DNA of 13,168 nucleotides from Chryseobacterium gleum (GTDB lineage Bacteria; Bacteroidota; Bacteroidia; Flavobacteriales_D; Crocinitomicaceae): NCBI GenBank assembly GCA_943326825.2, contig CALPUT020000036.1:1-13168 (forward strand), read 5' to 3'. Position numbers and translations under genes: made by a program. The notes beneath the pieces are model-generated. The model searched no databases and was not told the DNA's origin. It saw only the letters and a program-made list of their open reading frames with translations. Of this stretch, positions 1 to 10,400 are shown in pieces (positions within the stretch are counted from its first letter, which is position 1; each line of letters starts with the position of its first letter).

Positions 1-443
1 ACAACAACATAGTAAGTCATATTAGGAATCAAGCCTGAAGCATTTATTGAAAAATTTCCTGTTGCATTTGAAACACAATTACCAATTAAAGTGTATGAAG
101 ATCCATTACATGGTGTTGAAGTTTGAATAAGTGCAGCTTGTAATTGTTGACTTTGGCCAGGATTTGATTCAAATACAAGATTGTTAAAATTAATTTGAAC
201 TGCTCCACCTGTAGAATTGGTTTTAAATTTTAGCCAAATTGTATTTTCTGGTGAAAAACAGAAATTAAAATCATCTTCGCAATTACTACACAATGTTGCA
301 TTTGCACCAATATTGGAAAAAGTCATTAATTTGTCTGAACATAATTCCGATGCATTATTACAATTATTGTTTACCTGTTGAGCAATTATACTCATTTTAC
401 AGGTAAAAATCAATATTAACAATAATATAGCTTTTTTCAGCAT
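1..443 (-). CDS. Secreted beta-sandwich-type surface protein, N-terminal part (C-terminus outside window)
   Basis: The frame is open from an ATG at 441-443 (minus strand) to the left edge, giving 147 codons with no stop, so the gene is partial at its 3' end. The first ~21 residues form a signal peptide: MLKK, a long Leu/Ile stretch, then IIAQ before QVNNN. The mature part starts with a Cys/Asn-rich stretch (NNNCNNASELC), then a CSNCED motif and ENTIWLKFKTNSTGG. That layout, an 'NxCxNAxxLC' start followed by 'NTIWxKF..TG' strands, recalls N-terminal beta-sandwich domains of Bacteroidota gliding-motility-associated or T9SS-exported proteins; this is family resemblance from memory. At least six cysteines in the visible mature part suggest disulfides outside the cytoplasm. 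No Shine-Dalgarno is visible, as is usual in this phylum. It is divergent from the barrel gene at 646. A C-terminal T9SS domain may lie beyond the window. I am confident it is a real exported protein, not of its role. Confidence 0.82.
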   Translation of the reverse strand, partial: MLKKAILLLILIFTCKMSIIAQQVNNNCNNASELCSDKLMTFSNIGANATLCSNCEDDFNFCFSPENTIWLKFKTNSTGGAVQINFNNLVFESNPGQSQQLQAALIQTSTPCNGSSYTLIGNCVSNATGNFSINASGLIPNMTYYVV

Positions 444-645
444 TTCAATATTAAGTCCTTTATTTTTGATGAAAATAAGAAAATTTGACAATTTAAACAG
501 TATGTTTTTTAAAGTTTTTTTATTTTGAAGTTTATCTATAGTTTATTTTCATCAATTTTGGCACAATTATAGAATCTATATGTTTTTAAATAACTATTTG
601 TTTTTGATTTTACAAATACTCTTTAGCTCAGATACTATTAACTAA
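444..645. promoter_or_regulatory. Divergent intergenic region between two exported-protein genes
   Basis: This AT-rich spacer of about 200 bp separates start codons facing away from each other, so promoters for both genes should lie here. It contains T- and A-tracts but no hairpin or clear operator palindrome. For the plus-strand gene the best Bacteroidota-type candidate is listed separately (556-586). A perfect TAnnTTTG box (TATTTTTG, 461-468) also lies on the plus strand but has no TTG/TTTG at the right distance upstream and would give a leader of about 170 nt. For the minus-strand gene I found no good match. Confidence 0.5.
556..586 (+). promoter_or_regulatory. Candidate Bacteroidota-type promoter for the barrel/Ig gene
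   Basis: TTTTG at 556-560 can serve as the -33 element and TATGTTTT at 579-586 as the -7 element (7 of 8 matches to TAnnTTTG, the last G being T). The spacing is 18 nt. The implied transcript start near 593 gives a leader of about 50 nt before the ATG at 646. The match is imperfect and the surroundings are AT-rich, so chance is possible. Confidence 0.35.
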
Positions 646-3600
646 ATGAATATACTGATGAAAAAACTTCTCCTTTTTACGATTAATCTCCTTCTCTTTT
701 CTAATCTAATGCTTGCTCAAGGAAAACTTGATTATGATAGTGATTCAAAATGGTTTTGGGGTTTCAACTATGGGGCAACATGGCAAACAACCGATGTAGA
801 TTATAAGCTATACCATGGATGGGGTTTAACTTTAGGTAAATCATATAATTACAATTATGGTAAAGTTTTTAGTTTTGATATAAGAGGACGTTATTTAACT
901 GGAAATTGGTATGGCCAAAATTCTGATTCTACAAAATTATCATCTACTTATCAAGGTATTTATAGTCAGCAAGGATCTAATTACAAGGATTCTTTAGGTT
1001 TCACATATCTAAATTTTAATTCTAAAATTAATCGTCTTGCAATAGAATTAGTTATTCATGCAAATAGAATTAGAGAAACTACTGGCTTCGATCCATATAT
1101 TTTCGGTGGAGTAGGGTTTACATGGTATGATTCAAAAGCGAATATTATAAATGATAATTCTTTAGAAACGAATCAAATCTATAATTATGACTCTTTAGCA
1201 AGTTATAGCGTAAGTAGTTTAACTTCTTTGCAAGATAAAACCTATGAGACTACTATAAGTTCATATAAGCCTTCTATCATGCCCAGTTTAGGTTTTGGAT
1301 TAGGATATCAAGTAGGTAAGAGGGTTTCGATTGGGGTTGAACATAAAACTACTTTTACACAAAGAGATAATTTTGATGGAATAATTAAAACCAGTAAATA
1401 CAAGCAAGATTTATATCATTACACAAGTGCTTATATTCGTTTTCAAATTAGAACAAGTACGTCTCGACATGAAAATAATCATTCAAATCCACCAAATCCA
1501 CCAATAACATATCCTACAATTACTCAGAATTCTAAACAACTTCCAATTGTATTATTTACAAATCCTGCTTCATCTGGAACAACTGTAAACTCAGCTAATT
1601 ATGTTATACGTGCAGATGTAAAATATGTTGATGATAGAGACCATATTGTTTTTAAACAAGAGAATACTGCGAATTCAAATTTTACTTTTAATACTACAAG
1701 TCATCAGTTAGTCAGTAATGTTGTACTTCAACTTGGATCCAATACTTTTGAAATAACAGGAACAAATCAATATGGTTCTGATGTAAAATCGACAATTGTT
1801 ATTTATAAAAGAGATGAAGGTACACCTCCGATTGTGACAATTACAAATCCATCTACTAATCCTACAACCGTTAGTAATTCTGTATTTAATTTCACCTCGA
1901 ATATTTTAAATGTAGATCAAACAAAACAAGTTGAATTAAATTTTAATGGGCAAAACTTCACTTCTTTTATTTTTAATCCTACAACACATAATGTTACTGC
2001 TACTTTAAACTTGAAACCTGGCTCAAATACTGTTGTTGTTAAAGGAACAAATAATTTTGGAACAGATTCAAAAACAACAACTATTGTTTTTGAACGACCG
2101 CAAGTTGCTCAACCTCCTGTAGTAACATTTATAGATCCAAGTTCATCACCATTAACTGTTTCTAATTCAACTTATAATGTAATCGCAAAAGTGTTAAATG
2201 TAGTTGACAAGCAAAATATTGAACTAAAAATCAATGGTTTAGTTTCTACAAACTTCAATTATGTTGCATCTACAAAACAAGTTTTTTTTACAACTAATCT
2301 TCAACTTGGAGCAAATGTTTTTGAACTTAAAGGTGTAAATGCCGTAGGTCAAGATGTTGAATCAACAACAATAATTTATAGAAAAATAGAAGAAAAATTA
2401 CCACCAAGTGTGACAATTACTAATCCATTAGAAAATCCATACACGACTAAAATAGTTTCACAAAATATTGAAGCTACCATTTTAAATGTAGAAAGTCAAA
2501 GTAACATTCAGGTCGTTGTGAATGGTTCAAGTATTCCTAATTTTACATATAATTCAACAACAAAAAAAGTAAATTTTGTTGCAAACCTTGTTGAAGGTTC
2601 GAATAATATAGATATTAAAGGAATAAATTCAGTTGGTCAAGCTTCAGATAATACAATTGTAATTTATAGAAAAGAAGTTGTTGTCCCTCCACCATTTGTA
2701 ACATTTATTAATCCTCTTTCTTCAGGTTTGATAGTTAAATCAGCAGCTTATATAATGAAAGCAAAAGTTACTAACGTAACTTCTATTTCCCAAATTGAAT
2801 TAAAAAAAGATAATCAAATTGTAAATCAGTCGGCTTACAGCTTTAATTCTTCTACAAAAGAAGTTGTTTTTAATACAAATTTAGTAGAGGGTAAAAATTA
2901 TTTTACCGTGAAAGGTTCAAATACAGCTGGAACTCATACTGAATCAACATATGTAATTTATGAAATTGAAACTCCGCCTTGTGCTTCTCCAGTTCTTTCA
3001 ATATTGGGAAGCTCAATACCTAATTTTTCTAAAACTACCGAAGAAAATGTAACATTGCAAATTGGTACATCAAATATTTTGAATCAAAATCAGTTAGGTG
3101 TCTTTTGTAATGGAAATTCAATTCCTTTTTCGTTTAATTTACAAGCTCAATCTATAACAATCTCTAAAGAATTGATAGTCGGGATCAATGATTTTCAAAT
3201 TAAAGCAATCAATAATTGTGGTAGGACTTCTGCACAATATATGGTTACAAGAGAGGCTAAAATTAAGGAGAAACCCCCAGTAGTAAGTTTTACATATCCA
3301 ATTAGTTGCCCAATGAAATTACCAGTAGGAAAAAATTTAATTAAGGGTGATATTACAAATATTACAAATGCTAATCAAGTGACAATTTCTGTAAATAAAG
3401 AAGGTATATCTTTATTTAATCCCATAATAACCGAAAATGGATTACATTTTGAATTTTCTCTCGATGTGTTGAGTACTGTTAGCGAATATGTTATAATAGT
3501 TCAAGCAATTAACTCAGCTGGAACAGATTCTAAGACTTGTAACGGTTTTTCTTCCAATAGTTCAAATTCTACAAATGGATCAATAATAACTCCACCAATT

Positions 3601-3693
3601 GGGACAAAACCAATAGGAACAAACTCTGGAGTTGTATCTCCTACAAAACCAACTGAAACAGAAACTCCGACAAAAGGTAAAGGAGGAAAATAG
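646..3693 (+). CDS. Outer-membrane beta-barrel protein with seven Ig-like repeats
   Basis: A 1015-residue exported protein. Residues 1-24 are a signal peptide (MKKLLLF core, cleavage near LMLAQ); the ATG at 658 would give the more typical MKK start and is an alternative to 646. Residues ~27-272 alternate short aromatic/polar strands (WFWGFNYGATW, YIFGGVGFTWYD, SLGFGLGYQVGKRVSIGVEHK) and end in YIRFQIR, the look of a small outer-membrane beta-barrel. Seven modules follow, starting near residues 299, 394, 490, 586, 681, 777 and 877, each about 96 residues. They run PPxVTFxNP, then NFxFN, LxxGxNxFExKGxNxxGxD and TTIxY(K/R), an Ig-like beta-sandwich pattern. Modules 1-5 lack cysteine; 6 and 7 are divergent and contain it. 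The tail (~969-1015) is Ser/Asn then Pro/Thr/Gly rich, ending KGKGGK. No OmpA peptidoglycan-binding domain and no T9SS sorting domain is present. A structural envelope protein or adhesin is likely; the exact role is unknown. Confidence 0.9.
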   Translation: MNILMKKLLLFTINLLLFSNLMLAQGKLDYDSDSKWFWGFNYGATWQTTDVDYKLYHGWGLTLGKSYNYNYGKVFSFDIRGRYLTGNWYGQNSDSTKLSSTYQGIYSQQGSNYKDSLGFTYLNFNSKINRLAIELVIHANRIRETTGFDPYIFGGVGFTWYDSKANIINDNSLETNQIYNYDSLASYSVSSLTSLQDKTYETTISSYKPSIMPSLGFGLGYQVGKRVSIGVEHKTTFTQRDNFDGIIKTSKYKQDLYHYTSAYIRFQIRTSTSRHENNHSNPPNPPITYPTITQNSKQLPIVLFTNPASSGTTVNSANYVIRADVKYVDDRDHIVFKQENTANSNFTFNTTSHQLVSNVVLQLGSNTFEITGTNQYGSDVKSTIVIYKRDEGTPPIVTITNPSTNPTTVSNSVFNFTSNILNVDQTKQVELNFNGQNFTSFIFNPTTHNVTATLNLKPGSNTVVVKGTNNFGTDSKTTTIVFERPQVAQPPVVTFIDPSSSPLTVSNSTYNVIAKVLNVVDKQNIELKINGLVSTNFNYVASTKQVFFTTNLQLGANVFELKGVNAVGQDVESTTIIYRKIEEKLPPSVTITNPLENPYTTKIVSQNIEATILNVESQSNIQVVVNGSSIPNFTYNSTTKKVNFVANLVEGSNNIDIKGINSVGQASDNTIVIYRKEVVVPPPFVTFINPLSSGLIVKSAAYIMKAKVTNVTSISQIELKKDNQIVNQSAYSFNSSTKEVVFNTNLVEGKNYFTVKGSNTAGTHTESTYVIYEIETPPCASPVLSILGSSIPNFSKTTEENVTLQIGTSNILNQNQLGVFCNGNSIPFSFNLQAQSITISKELIVGINDFQIKAINNCGRTSAQYMVTREAKIKEKPPVVSFTYPISCPMKLPVGKNLIKGDITNITNANQVTISVNKEGISLFNPIITENGLHFEFSLDVLSTVSEYVIIVQAINSAGTDSKTCNGFSSNSSNSTNGSIITPPIGTKPIGTNSGVVSPTKPTETETPTKGKGGK
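1540..3549 (+). repeat. Seven tandem Ig-like modules of ~288 bp in the barrel gene
   Basis: Module starts lie 95, 96, 96, 95, 96 and 100 codons apart (codons 299, 394, 490, 586, 681, 777, 877). The anchors are the PPxVTF/I-xNP opening, the GSN/GAN turn and the GTN-xxG-xD-(S/T)-TTI-IY closing strand. Copies are clearly diverged at the DNA level, with no long identical blocks visible, so this is an old duplication series. Modules 6 and 7 have lost much of the consensus. Confidence 0.85.
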
Positions 3694-3777
3694 TTTAAAG
3701 AAATACTGCAAGTAGTTGTATAATTATTTATAACACTATTATTATTTAATAGAAATTACATTTATTACATCAACTAA

Positions 3778-4054
3778 ACTAAACTTCTAAACTCTAGTCT
3801 GGATTATCAAATTAATAAACTTTGGAATACTGAGAATTCATTAAAATTGACAAATCTATTTCAATAATTATTAAAAGATGTTTCAATTTATAGTCATTAT
3901 TTAATTGAAGTTAAAAATCAATTAATCATAGCTTGTGCCGTTGATTTTGAAAAGGATAATGAAACTCGCTTTACAATTTGATCATGAAAATAATATAAAA
4001 GAAAATGTTTTAGCTTATCAAGCACCTATCAATTTTTATGTAATGCAAAGTTAG
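3778..4054 (+). pseudogene. Probable decayed remnant of an unidentified gene
   Basis: This stretch reads like a protein with two lesions. The frame through 3799 encodes LDYQINKLWNTENSL and runs to a TAA at 3865-3867. It continues in the same frame through SIYSHYLIEVKNQ and LIIACAVDFEKDNETRFT to a TGA at 3979-3981. One frame shift (around 3973-3977) then restores a readable segment, ENNIKENVLAYQAPINFYVM, ending in a TAG at 4052-4054. The segments are globular in composition, unlike random AT-rich spacer, but no start codon is evident and I do not recognise the family. The rest of 3694-4156 holds no gene: 3694-3777 is AT-rich with no clear terminator for the upstream gene, and 4055-4110 is plain spacer before the hairpin. 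A chance run of low-stop sequence remains possible. Confidence 0.4.
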
Positions 4055-4110
4055 CATCGATACTAAATGATTAAAGCTTTAAAAATAGACTAGACAATTA
4101 TTAAATAAAA

Positions 4111-4138
4111 AAAGCGGTAAAACTAATCTTACCGCTTT
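4111..4138 (-). terminator. Intrinsic terminator of the giant surface-protein gene
   Basis: A perfect 10-bp stem (AAAGCGGTAA at 4111-4120 pairing with TTACCGCTTT at 4129-4138) encloses an 8-nt loop. Read on the minus strand, it lies 19 bp past the TAA of the giant gene and runs directly into a T-rich tract (complement of the A-run at 4104-4110), the standard shape of a Rho-independent terminator. On the plus strand the tail is much weaker, though it may also stop transcription arriving from the left. Confidence 0.88.
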
Positions 4139-4156
4139 CATATTCTTAATATAATA

Positions 4157-4417
4157 TTAGTTCTTTTTAACTATACTTTTTCGGCTTAATATTGTATTAT
4201 TTGAAACGATTTCAATAATATACATCCCTTCATTTAAATTAAATAAATCAACTTGAGAAGTTGCGGATGTAATTGTAATTGGATCAAGAACTATTCTTCC
4301 CGATAAATCTTTTACTTGAATTGTCGATGTTCCATTTTCTAATCGATTTGTAGATATTGTTACAAGACCGTTTGTTGGATTTGGAAAGATAGAAATGTTA
4401 GAAGACAATTCGTCAAT
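4157..4417 (-). other. T9SS type A C-terminal sorting domain (residues ~2371-2456)
   Basis: The last ~86 residues carry the hallmarks of the type A sorting domain: IFPNPTNG-V-I, then a strand with VKDLSGRIV, then LNEGMYIIEIVSN and a basic end (RKSIVKKN). In the known family this beta-sandwich is recognised by the type IX translocon, normally removed, and the protein is released or attached to surface lipopolysaccharide. The motif is seen directly; the fate of this protein is inferred. Confidence 0.92.
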
Positions 4418-7400
4418 ACCTACAACATTGTAAGCAAAATCTGGAGAAGTTCCAACACATCCGCTGCTATAAGTTACAGAAACAGAATAGAATCCATTTC
4501 CAGTAATTGTTAATGATTGATTAGTTGCGCTAGTTATTGCAAAACCATTTAAATACCATTGGTAACTATCACCAGAAACAGTTGAAAGAACACCATTGTT
4601 TTCCGTAATTGTAACAGGAAGCGAACTTAACATTGTAATTGTAGTTCCTGATGTTGAACAAGCTTGTTCTTCTTGGTAGATACAATATGTTGTAGTTTTA
4701 CCCGATTCTACAAAACCAACTCCATATAGATTTGAAATTTGAGTAGGAACATTGATTGAAGTAACACTTGTAGTTGCTAATTGTCCCTCAATTGTACTAC
4801 CAAATCCATAAACAGAATTATCTAATTTTTTTAAGATAGTTGTATACTGTCCAGCTGAAATTTGTGAAATCCCATTTAACCCTACTAAAGTTGGAATTAA
4901 GCTTTCAGAATTGTTACCAGTTCCTAATTGACCGAAGGTATTATTTCCTGATGTATATACAGTATTTGAAGAAGTCAAGAAAACACTGTGATTAGCACCA
5001 CCTTGAGCGTTAGTAATGTTTTTTAATGAAGATAATGTTGGAGTTAATCTATTTGTAATATCATTCAAACCTAATTGTCCTGCTCCATTGTTACCCCATA
5101 CATATAAATCACCTGCAGCATTGATAGCGAAACTATTGTACTCACCTGCACCTACTGAAACGATGTTTGATAAACCACTTACTTGTTGTGCAGACATTGA
5201 TCCAGTTTGATTTCCAGTACCCAATTGGCCGTAATCATTATTTCCAACAGCCCAAACTGTTCCGTCGTTTTTCAAAATTACAAAGTGGTTTCTTCCTCCT
5301 GCTATTGAATCAATATTTGTTAAACTTGGGTTTAGATAAGGGAAATTGATAACAGATGTATTTCCGGTACTTAATTGTCCTAAAGTATTATTTCCCCATA
5401 CATATGCACCTCCAGTTTGAGTAACTGCCATTGCGCTCATTTCAGTTGTAGCAATTGTTTTGATTGACGCTAATGTTGGAACCTGAATAGGAGAATTTGT
5501 AGCTGTATATGTCCCATTTCCTAATTGTCCGGAACTGTTATCGCCCCATGAATATACATTTCCTAAAGAAGTTAACCCTATAACAAAGTCACTTCCTGAA
5601 GATAGATCCTCAAAATTTAAAGCAGTATTTGCTTGTGTTGGATTAATCGTATTAATATTTGTTCCATCACCAATTGTCCCTGAAGCATTTTGTCCGAATG
5701 ACCAAATCGATCCTAAACCACCGTGTGTGGTCTCTAAGCTATAATTTCCAGAAGCTTGAACAATATATGCAGTATCCGTAGCCCCCGAAATAGGAGAACC
5801 ATTTAATAACCATTGATTACCAGTCGAACTATTACTATATAAAATTACAGAATCACCTTGACAGAAAGTAGTATTTGAAGCCGTAATAGTCGGTTGAGCT
5901 ATTACATTCATATTAATAAAATCTGCATAATTTTGAGTACACTGAGTAGTTGTTGAATAACCTGTAAAAGTAATTTGATCTAAATTATTTAAAGTACTAG
6001 AATTAAAAGTTGATTGATTACTTAAAGCACCTTGTGAAATTCCATTTACAAAGAATTGATATTGGTTAGCACCAGTTGCAGTAAAAGAAACTGCATCACC
6101 TGAACAGATTAAATTTGAAGGTGAAGCTGATAATCCTAAATTCATTGAATGAACAGTGAATGTAAATGAAGTTGGAGTAGAAGCACATGTTCCATTATAT
6201 CCTGTTACAGAAATAACATCATTATTCTGAAGAGTGTTTAATGAATAAGTACCGGTAGTTCCAGTTTGTAAGTTTGTACCATTTAATTGGTATGTATAAG
6301 TAGTAGCACCAGTCGTTGTAAAATTGATATTATCATTTAAGCAGATAACGTTATCAGCATCACTAGAGATAGCTGAAATTGTTGGGTAGGTGTTTACAAT
6401 AAAAGTGATACTACTAGATGCGTTTGAAATACAACCAAAAGTTTCACCACTAACAGAAATTACATCACCATTGTTTACTGCTGCACTAAATGTATTTGAA
6501 GTTGAAAATGCTCCAACTGTACTTCCATTTACAGCAAATTGATAATTATTAGCGCCAAGTGCGGTTAAATTTGTACTAGCTCCTGTACATAATTGATTTC
6601 CTCCATTATTAGTTAAAGTAACAGTTGGATAATTATGAACCGTAAAAGTAATAGGAGTTGAAGTTGCGGAACAACCAAGAGTTGTTAAAGTTACTTTAAT
6701 TACATCGTTGTCTGCCAATGATGAAGAAGAAAATGAACTTGATGTTGAAGCTGCACCCTGCGAAACATTATTTACAAAAAATTCATAATTGGATGCACCT
6801 GTTGAAGAAAATGTAACGTTATCACCAATGCATATTTGATGATCTACATCTGATGATGATATAGTAGCAGTTGGAGTTGTGTTGACTGTTATTGGAGCAA
6901 CTGAAGCAGAGTTTAAGCATCCTTCTGGAGTTGAAACAACAACAGAAATTACATTTCCATTGACTAAATTAGAAAATGATATTGTAGAAAGAGGAGATGC
7001 TGAACCTTGATTTACATTGTCAATTTTAAATAAATACAATGAACCTCCTGTAGAAGTATAAGTAACATTTTGACCTGAACAAATTATATTATCTGCATCA
7101 TTTGAAGTAAGTGTTGCAGTTGGTAATCCATTTACAATTAAAGTATTTGAGGCACTTCTTGAACAGTTATTTTGGTATCCAACAACTTGTAAAGTATACG
7201 TTCCTGCGGTTAACGTTGATGCATTATATGTATTCGTAGTTGATGTAAGTCCTTGTACAACGTTATTCAATAAAAACTGATATGATGTTGCTCCAGCTGC
7301 TGTCAATGTTACGGCGTCACCTTCACAAAATACATTATTAGCATCAGAACTTGACAATGAAACAGATGGTATGGAATTTACTGTAAAAGTTAATGTGTTA

Positions 7401-10400
7401 GAATTACTAGCACAACCCAAAGTTGAACCAGTCATTGAAATAATTTGACCATTCAATAAATTTGAAGTTGTTAAAGTAGCTGTTGGTGAAAGGCTTCCTT
7501 GCGGTATACCATTAATGAAAAATTGATAATTTGTACTTCCAGCACCGCTAAATGTTACAGATTCACCTGCACAAATTGTATTGTCAATATCTGTACTTGA
7601 AAGTGTTACAGATGGAATAGAATTTACCTGGACAGTTAAGATTGAACTTGTTGTACTACATCCATTTGCTCCAGTACCAATTACTTTTAAAGCATTTGAA
7701 CCAGCTGCTAAACTTGGATTGAAAGTTTGAGAAACTTGAGCTAAACCTTGAGATACATTGTTAGCAAACAATTCATATGTTGAACAGTTAGCGCTTGTCA
7801 ATGTGATTGGATCACCAAAACAAATAGTGTTATCTGGGTCATTTGAAAATAGAGGAACAGTTGGTAAACTTAATACAGTAAATGTCAGAGCAGAACTTAC
7901 AGGACAAGTATTTGATGTACCTGTAACTCTAACAGTTTGACCATTTATTAAAGATGAAGTTGTAAATGTATTTGTAGCTGAGCTTGAACCTTGTGACACA
8001 CCATTTACAAAAAACTGATAAGTTGAGGCACCACCTGCTGTAAATGTAACGGATGTTCCAGCACAAATTGAAGCATCTAAATCAGATGAAACAAGTGTTG
8101 TTGTTGGTGAACTTAAAACAGTAAATACAATAGGAGTAGAAACCTTTTTACATCCGCTAAACTCTACTTCAACAGTAACTGAATTTCCATTTGTCAAACT
8201 AGAAGTAGATAAAGTTGATGTTGATGATTGCGCTCCTTGAGAAATTCCATTGATGAAGTATTGATATAATGCACCACCACTTGCGTTAAAGGTTACCGGT
8301 GTTCCCGAACAAATCGAAGCATCAGCATCTGTTGATGTTAGTGTTGCATTTGGTAATTGGTTTACTGTATAAGTGAAAGTTTGTGGAGCTGTTTTAATAC
8401 AACCTGTTGAACTATAACCTATCACACTTACAACTTTTCCTGTTGTTAAAGTTGATGTAGTCCATGTATTTCCTCCAATTGAAGAAACAGCGACACCATC
8501 TACAAAAAATTGATAAGTTGAAGCACCAGCAGCGGTAAATGTAACTGCATCACCCACACAAATTGTATTAGAACCTGTTGATTCACTTAATGTTGTTAAA
8601 GGTAGTGGGTTAACAGTATAAATCATTGCTTGAGTAGTATTCATACAATTCGTTAATGTATCTTTTCCTATTACTGTCACTTGATCCCCATTAGCCAATC
8701 CGGTTGTTGTATAAAGTCCACTTTTGATGAAATTTGTTACAGAACCTCCATTAACAAAGTATTGATATAGGCCTGTTCCCGTTGAAGTAAAAGTTACAGA
8801 ATTTCCAATACAAATTGCAGTATCAGCATCGTTTGAAGTCCAATTTATTATGGGTAAACTTTTTACTTTAATAGCAAAAAATGGAATTGAATCACTTGCA
8901 CAGCCATTTTCATATGCAATAAATTTTACAGTATCAAGATTGTTAAATGATGTCGATTTAAAAATTGTATCATTTACACTTGGTGTATTTTGTGATATGT
9001 TATTTAAAAATGTTTCAAAAGTTGCATTAGGTACATTACTACTAATATCAAATTTTAAAGAGTCTCCAGCACAAATTGTAACATTATTAACTGATGCTGA
9101 GGGAATAACATAAACTAATGGTTTATTAATATGAACTATTGCTCTAGCTGTGTCGGTGCATCCATTTAAATTATTAGTTGATACAAGCATCACATTCACA
9201 TCACCTGAAGCAGTAAATCTATGTTTTGTTGTATCACGAGATATGTAATTTATAATTGTGCTATCAGTTGGAGGATTTACATAATAATATGTTGATCTGT
9301 CCCCAAAGTACCATTTTGTAGAAAGATCAGAAGAATTACCTGAAAAGGCAACAGTTGTATTATTAACATTCATTGTATCTCCATAACAATGGGAACCTGT
9401 AATTGTAAAAGCAGAAGCAACTTCTTTAGTAGTATTAAATGTCCAATTGGTATTGTTACCAGCATTTTTCGAAAAATAAGCAGTATGCGTAGCACCTCCT
9501 AAACCTTTAATTCCTTTTAAATTAACATATTGCATTGATAATGCTCCACTTGTTTTAGAAAATGAAGCAGGTAAAGTTGGGTTATTTGAAAACAAGAAGA
9601 TTGAATCCTTACACGTCCCTTTAACAATTAAAGTATCATCTATTGTTTGAACTGAATTAGAATCTATTTGAATATAACTTTTCTTTAAAATGGTTAATTT
9701 TTTAAAGCTATTATCTCCTGCAATTCTTTGTGGAACTGGATTGTAGGGTGAAATATTAGAAATTAGCTTAGGAAATTTTAACGTTACGTTATTAAATGTT
9801 AATCCTTCAGTTGTCAAATAATTTAATAAGTTATTTGAACTGATCGATAAATTTGAAGTTCCACTTTCAAATGTGAAATTTGAGGTTATTCCTTCAGAAT
9901 TAAAACCAGCAGATAAAGTAACTGTTGATGAAGATAAATTCATATATTTCGTTCTAGCAGCAGATGTATCAACTATTTGAATTGAACTAGCTGTAATGTT
10001 ATTTCCTTGTGTTAAGAATTTTCCACACAATTGGTAAAATACAGTAGAATCTAACATGTGAAAATAACCTCCTAGTAAAAGTGTATCTGAAGGAGAATCC
10101 ATATTCAATGCAATATTACAAGCAATAGAAGCTGAATTTGGATTGAAAACACCTTTTTTATTGAATTCTAATCGCTGGAAAAGATTATCTTTTACAACAG
10201 ATAAGTTTGGTTGAAAGTTCACACTTCCATTACTGAACATATTATATGTAAGCCTCAAAGTCGGGTTATTAGTTGAAGTTGACCAGTCCATGTAACCAAA
10301 ATGTATATCTTGGTCAATAATTACTTCTTGATTTGCAGTACTAAATGAATTCATATCAAAATAAACAGAATCTAATGCTCCAGGTAAACATTCACATCTT

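Noticed and set aside
461..468. Perfect TATTTTTG box as the promoter of the barrel gene
   Set aside because: No TTG or TTTG lies at the proper distance upstream and the leader would be about 170 nt; such a box is easily found by chance in T-rich DNA.
2282..2289. A run of eight T bases inside the barrel gene, as a possible phase-variable tract
   Set aside because: Runs of this length are expected in such AT-rich DNA, the frame is intact, and it sits mid-gene in a normal Phe-Phe codon pair.
3550..3693. C-terminal tail of the barrel protein as a T9SS sorting domain or OmpA domain
   Set aside because: The tail is Ser/Asn and Pro/Thr/Gly rich, with no FPNP, LSGR or GxYxxxI motif and no OmpA-like peptidoglycan-binding residues.
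5016..5349. Two short plus-strand open frames inside the giant gene
   Set aside because: They lie opposite the RCC1 repeats, have no signal or domain of their own, and follow from the codon bias of the minus-strand gene.
7758..7940. A 60-codon plus-strand open frame
   Set aside because: It is antisense to the regular Ig-like array and has no start context or family resemblance.
8850..9113. An 87-codon plus-strand open frame with hydrophobic stretches
   Set aside because: It is antisense to array modules 1-2, whose period and cysteines are unbroken across it.
5717..9115. Regular ~246-bp period as a possible CRISPR or satellite array
   Set aside because: The period is in codons with diverged DNA and a continuous reading frame; it is a protein-module array.
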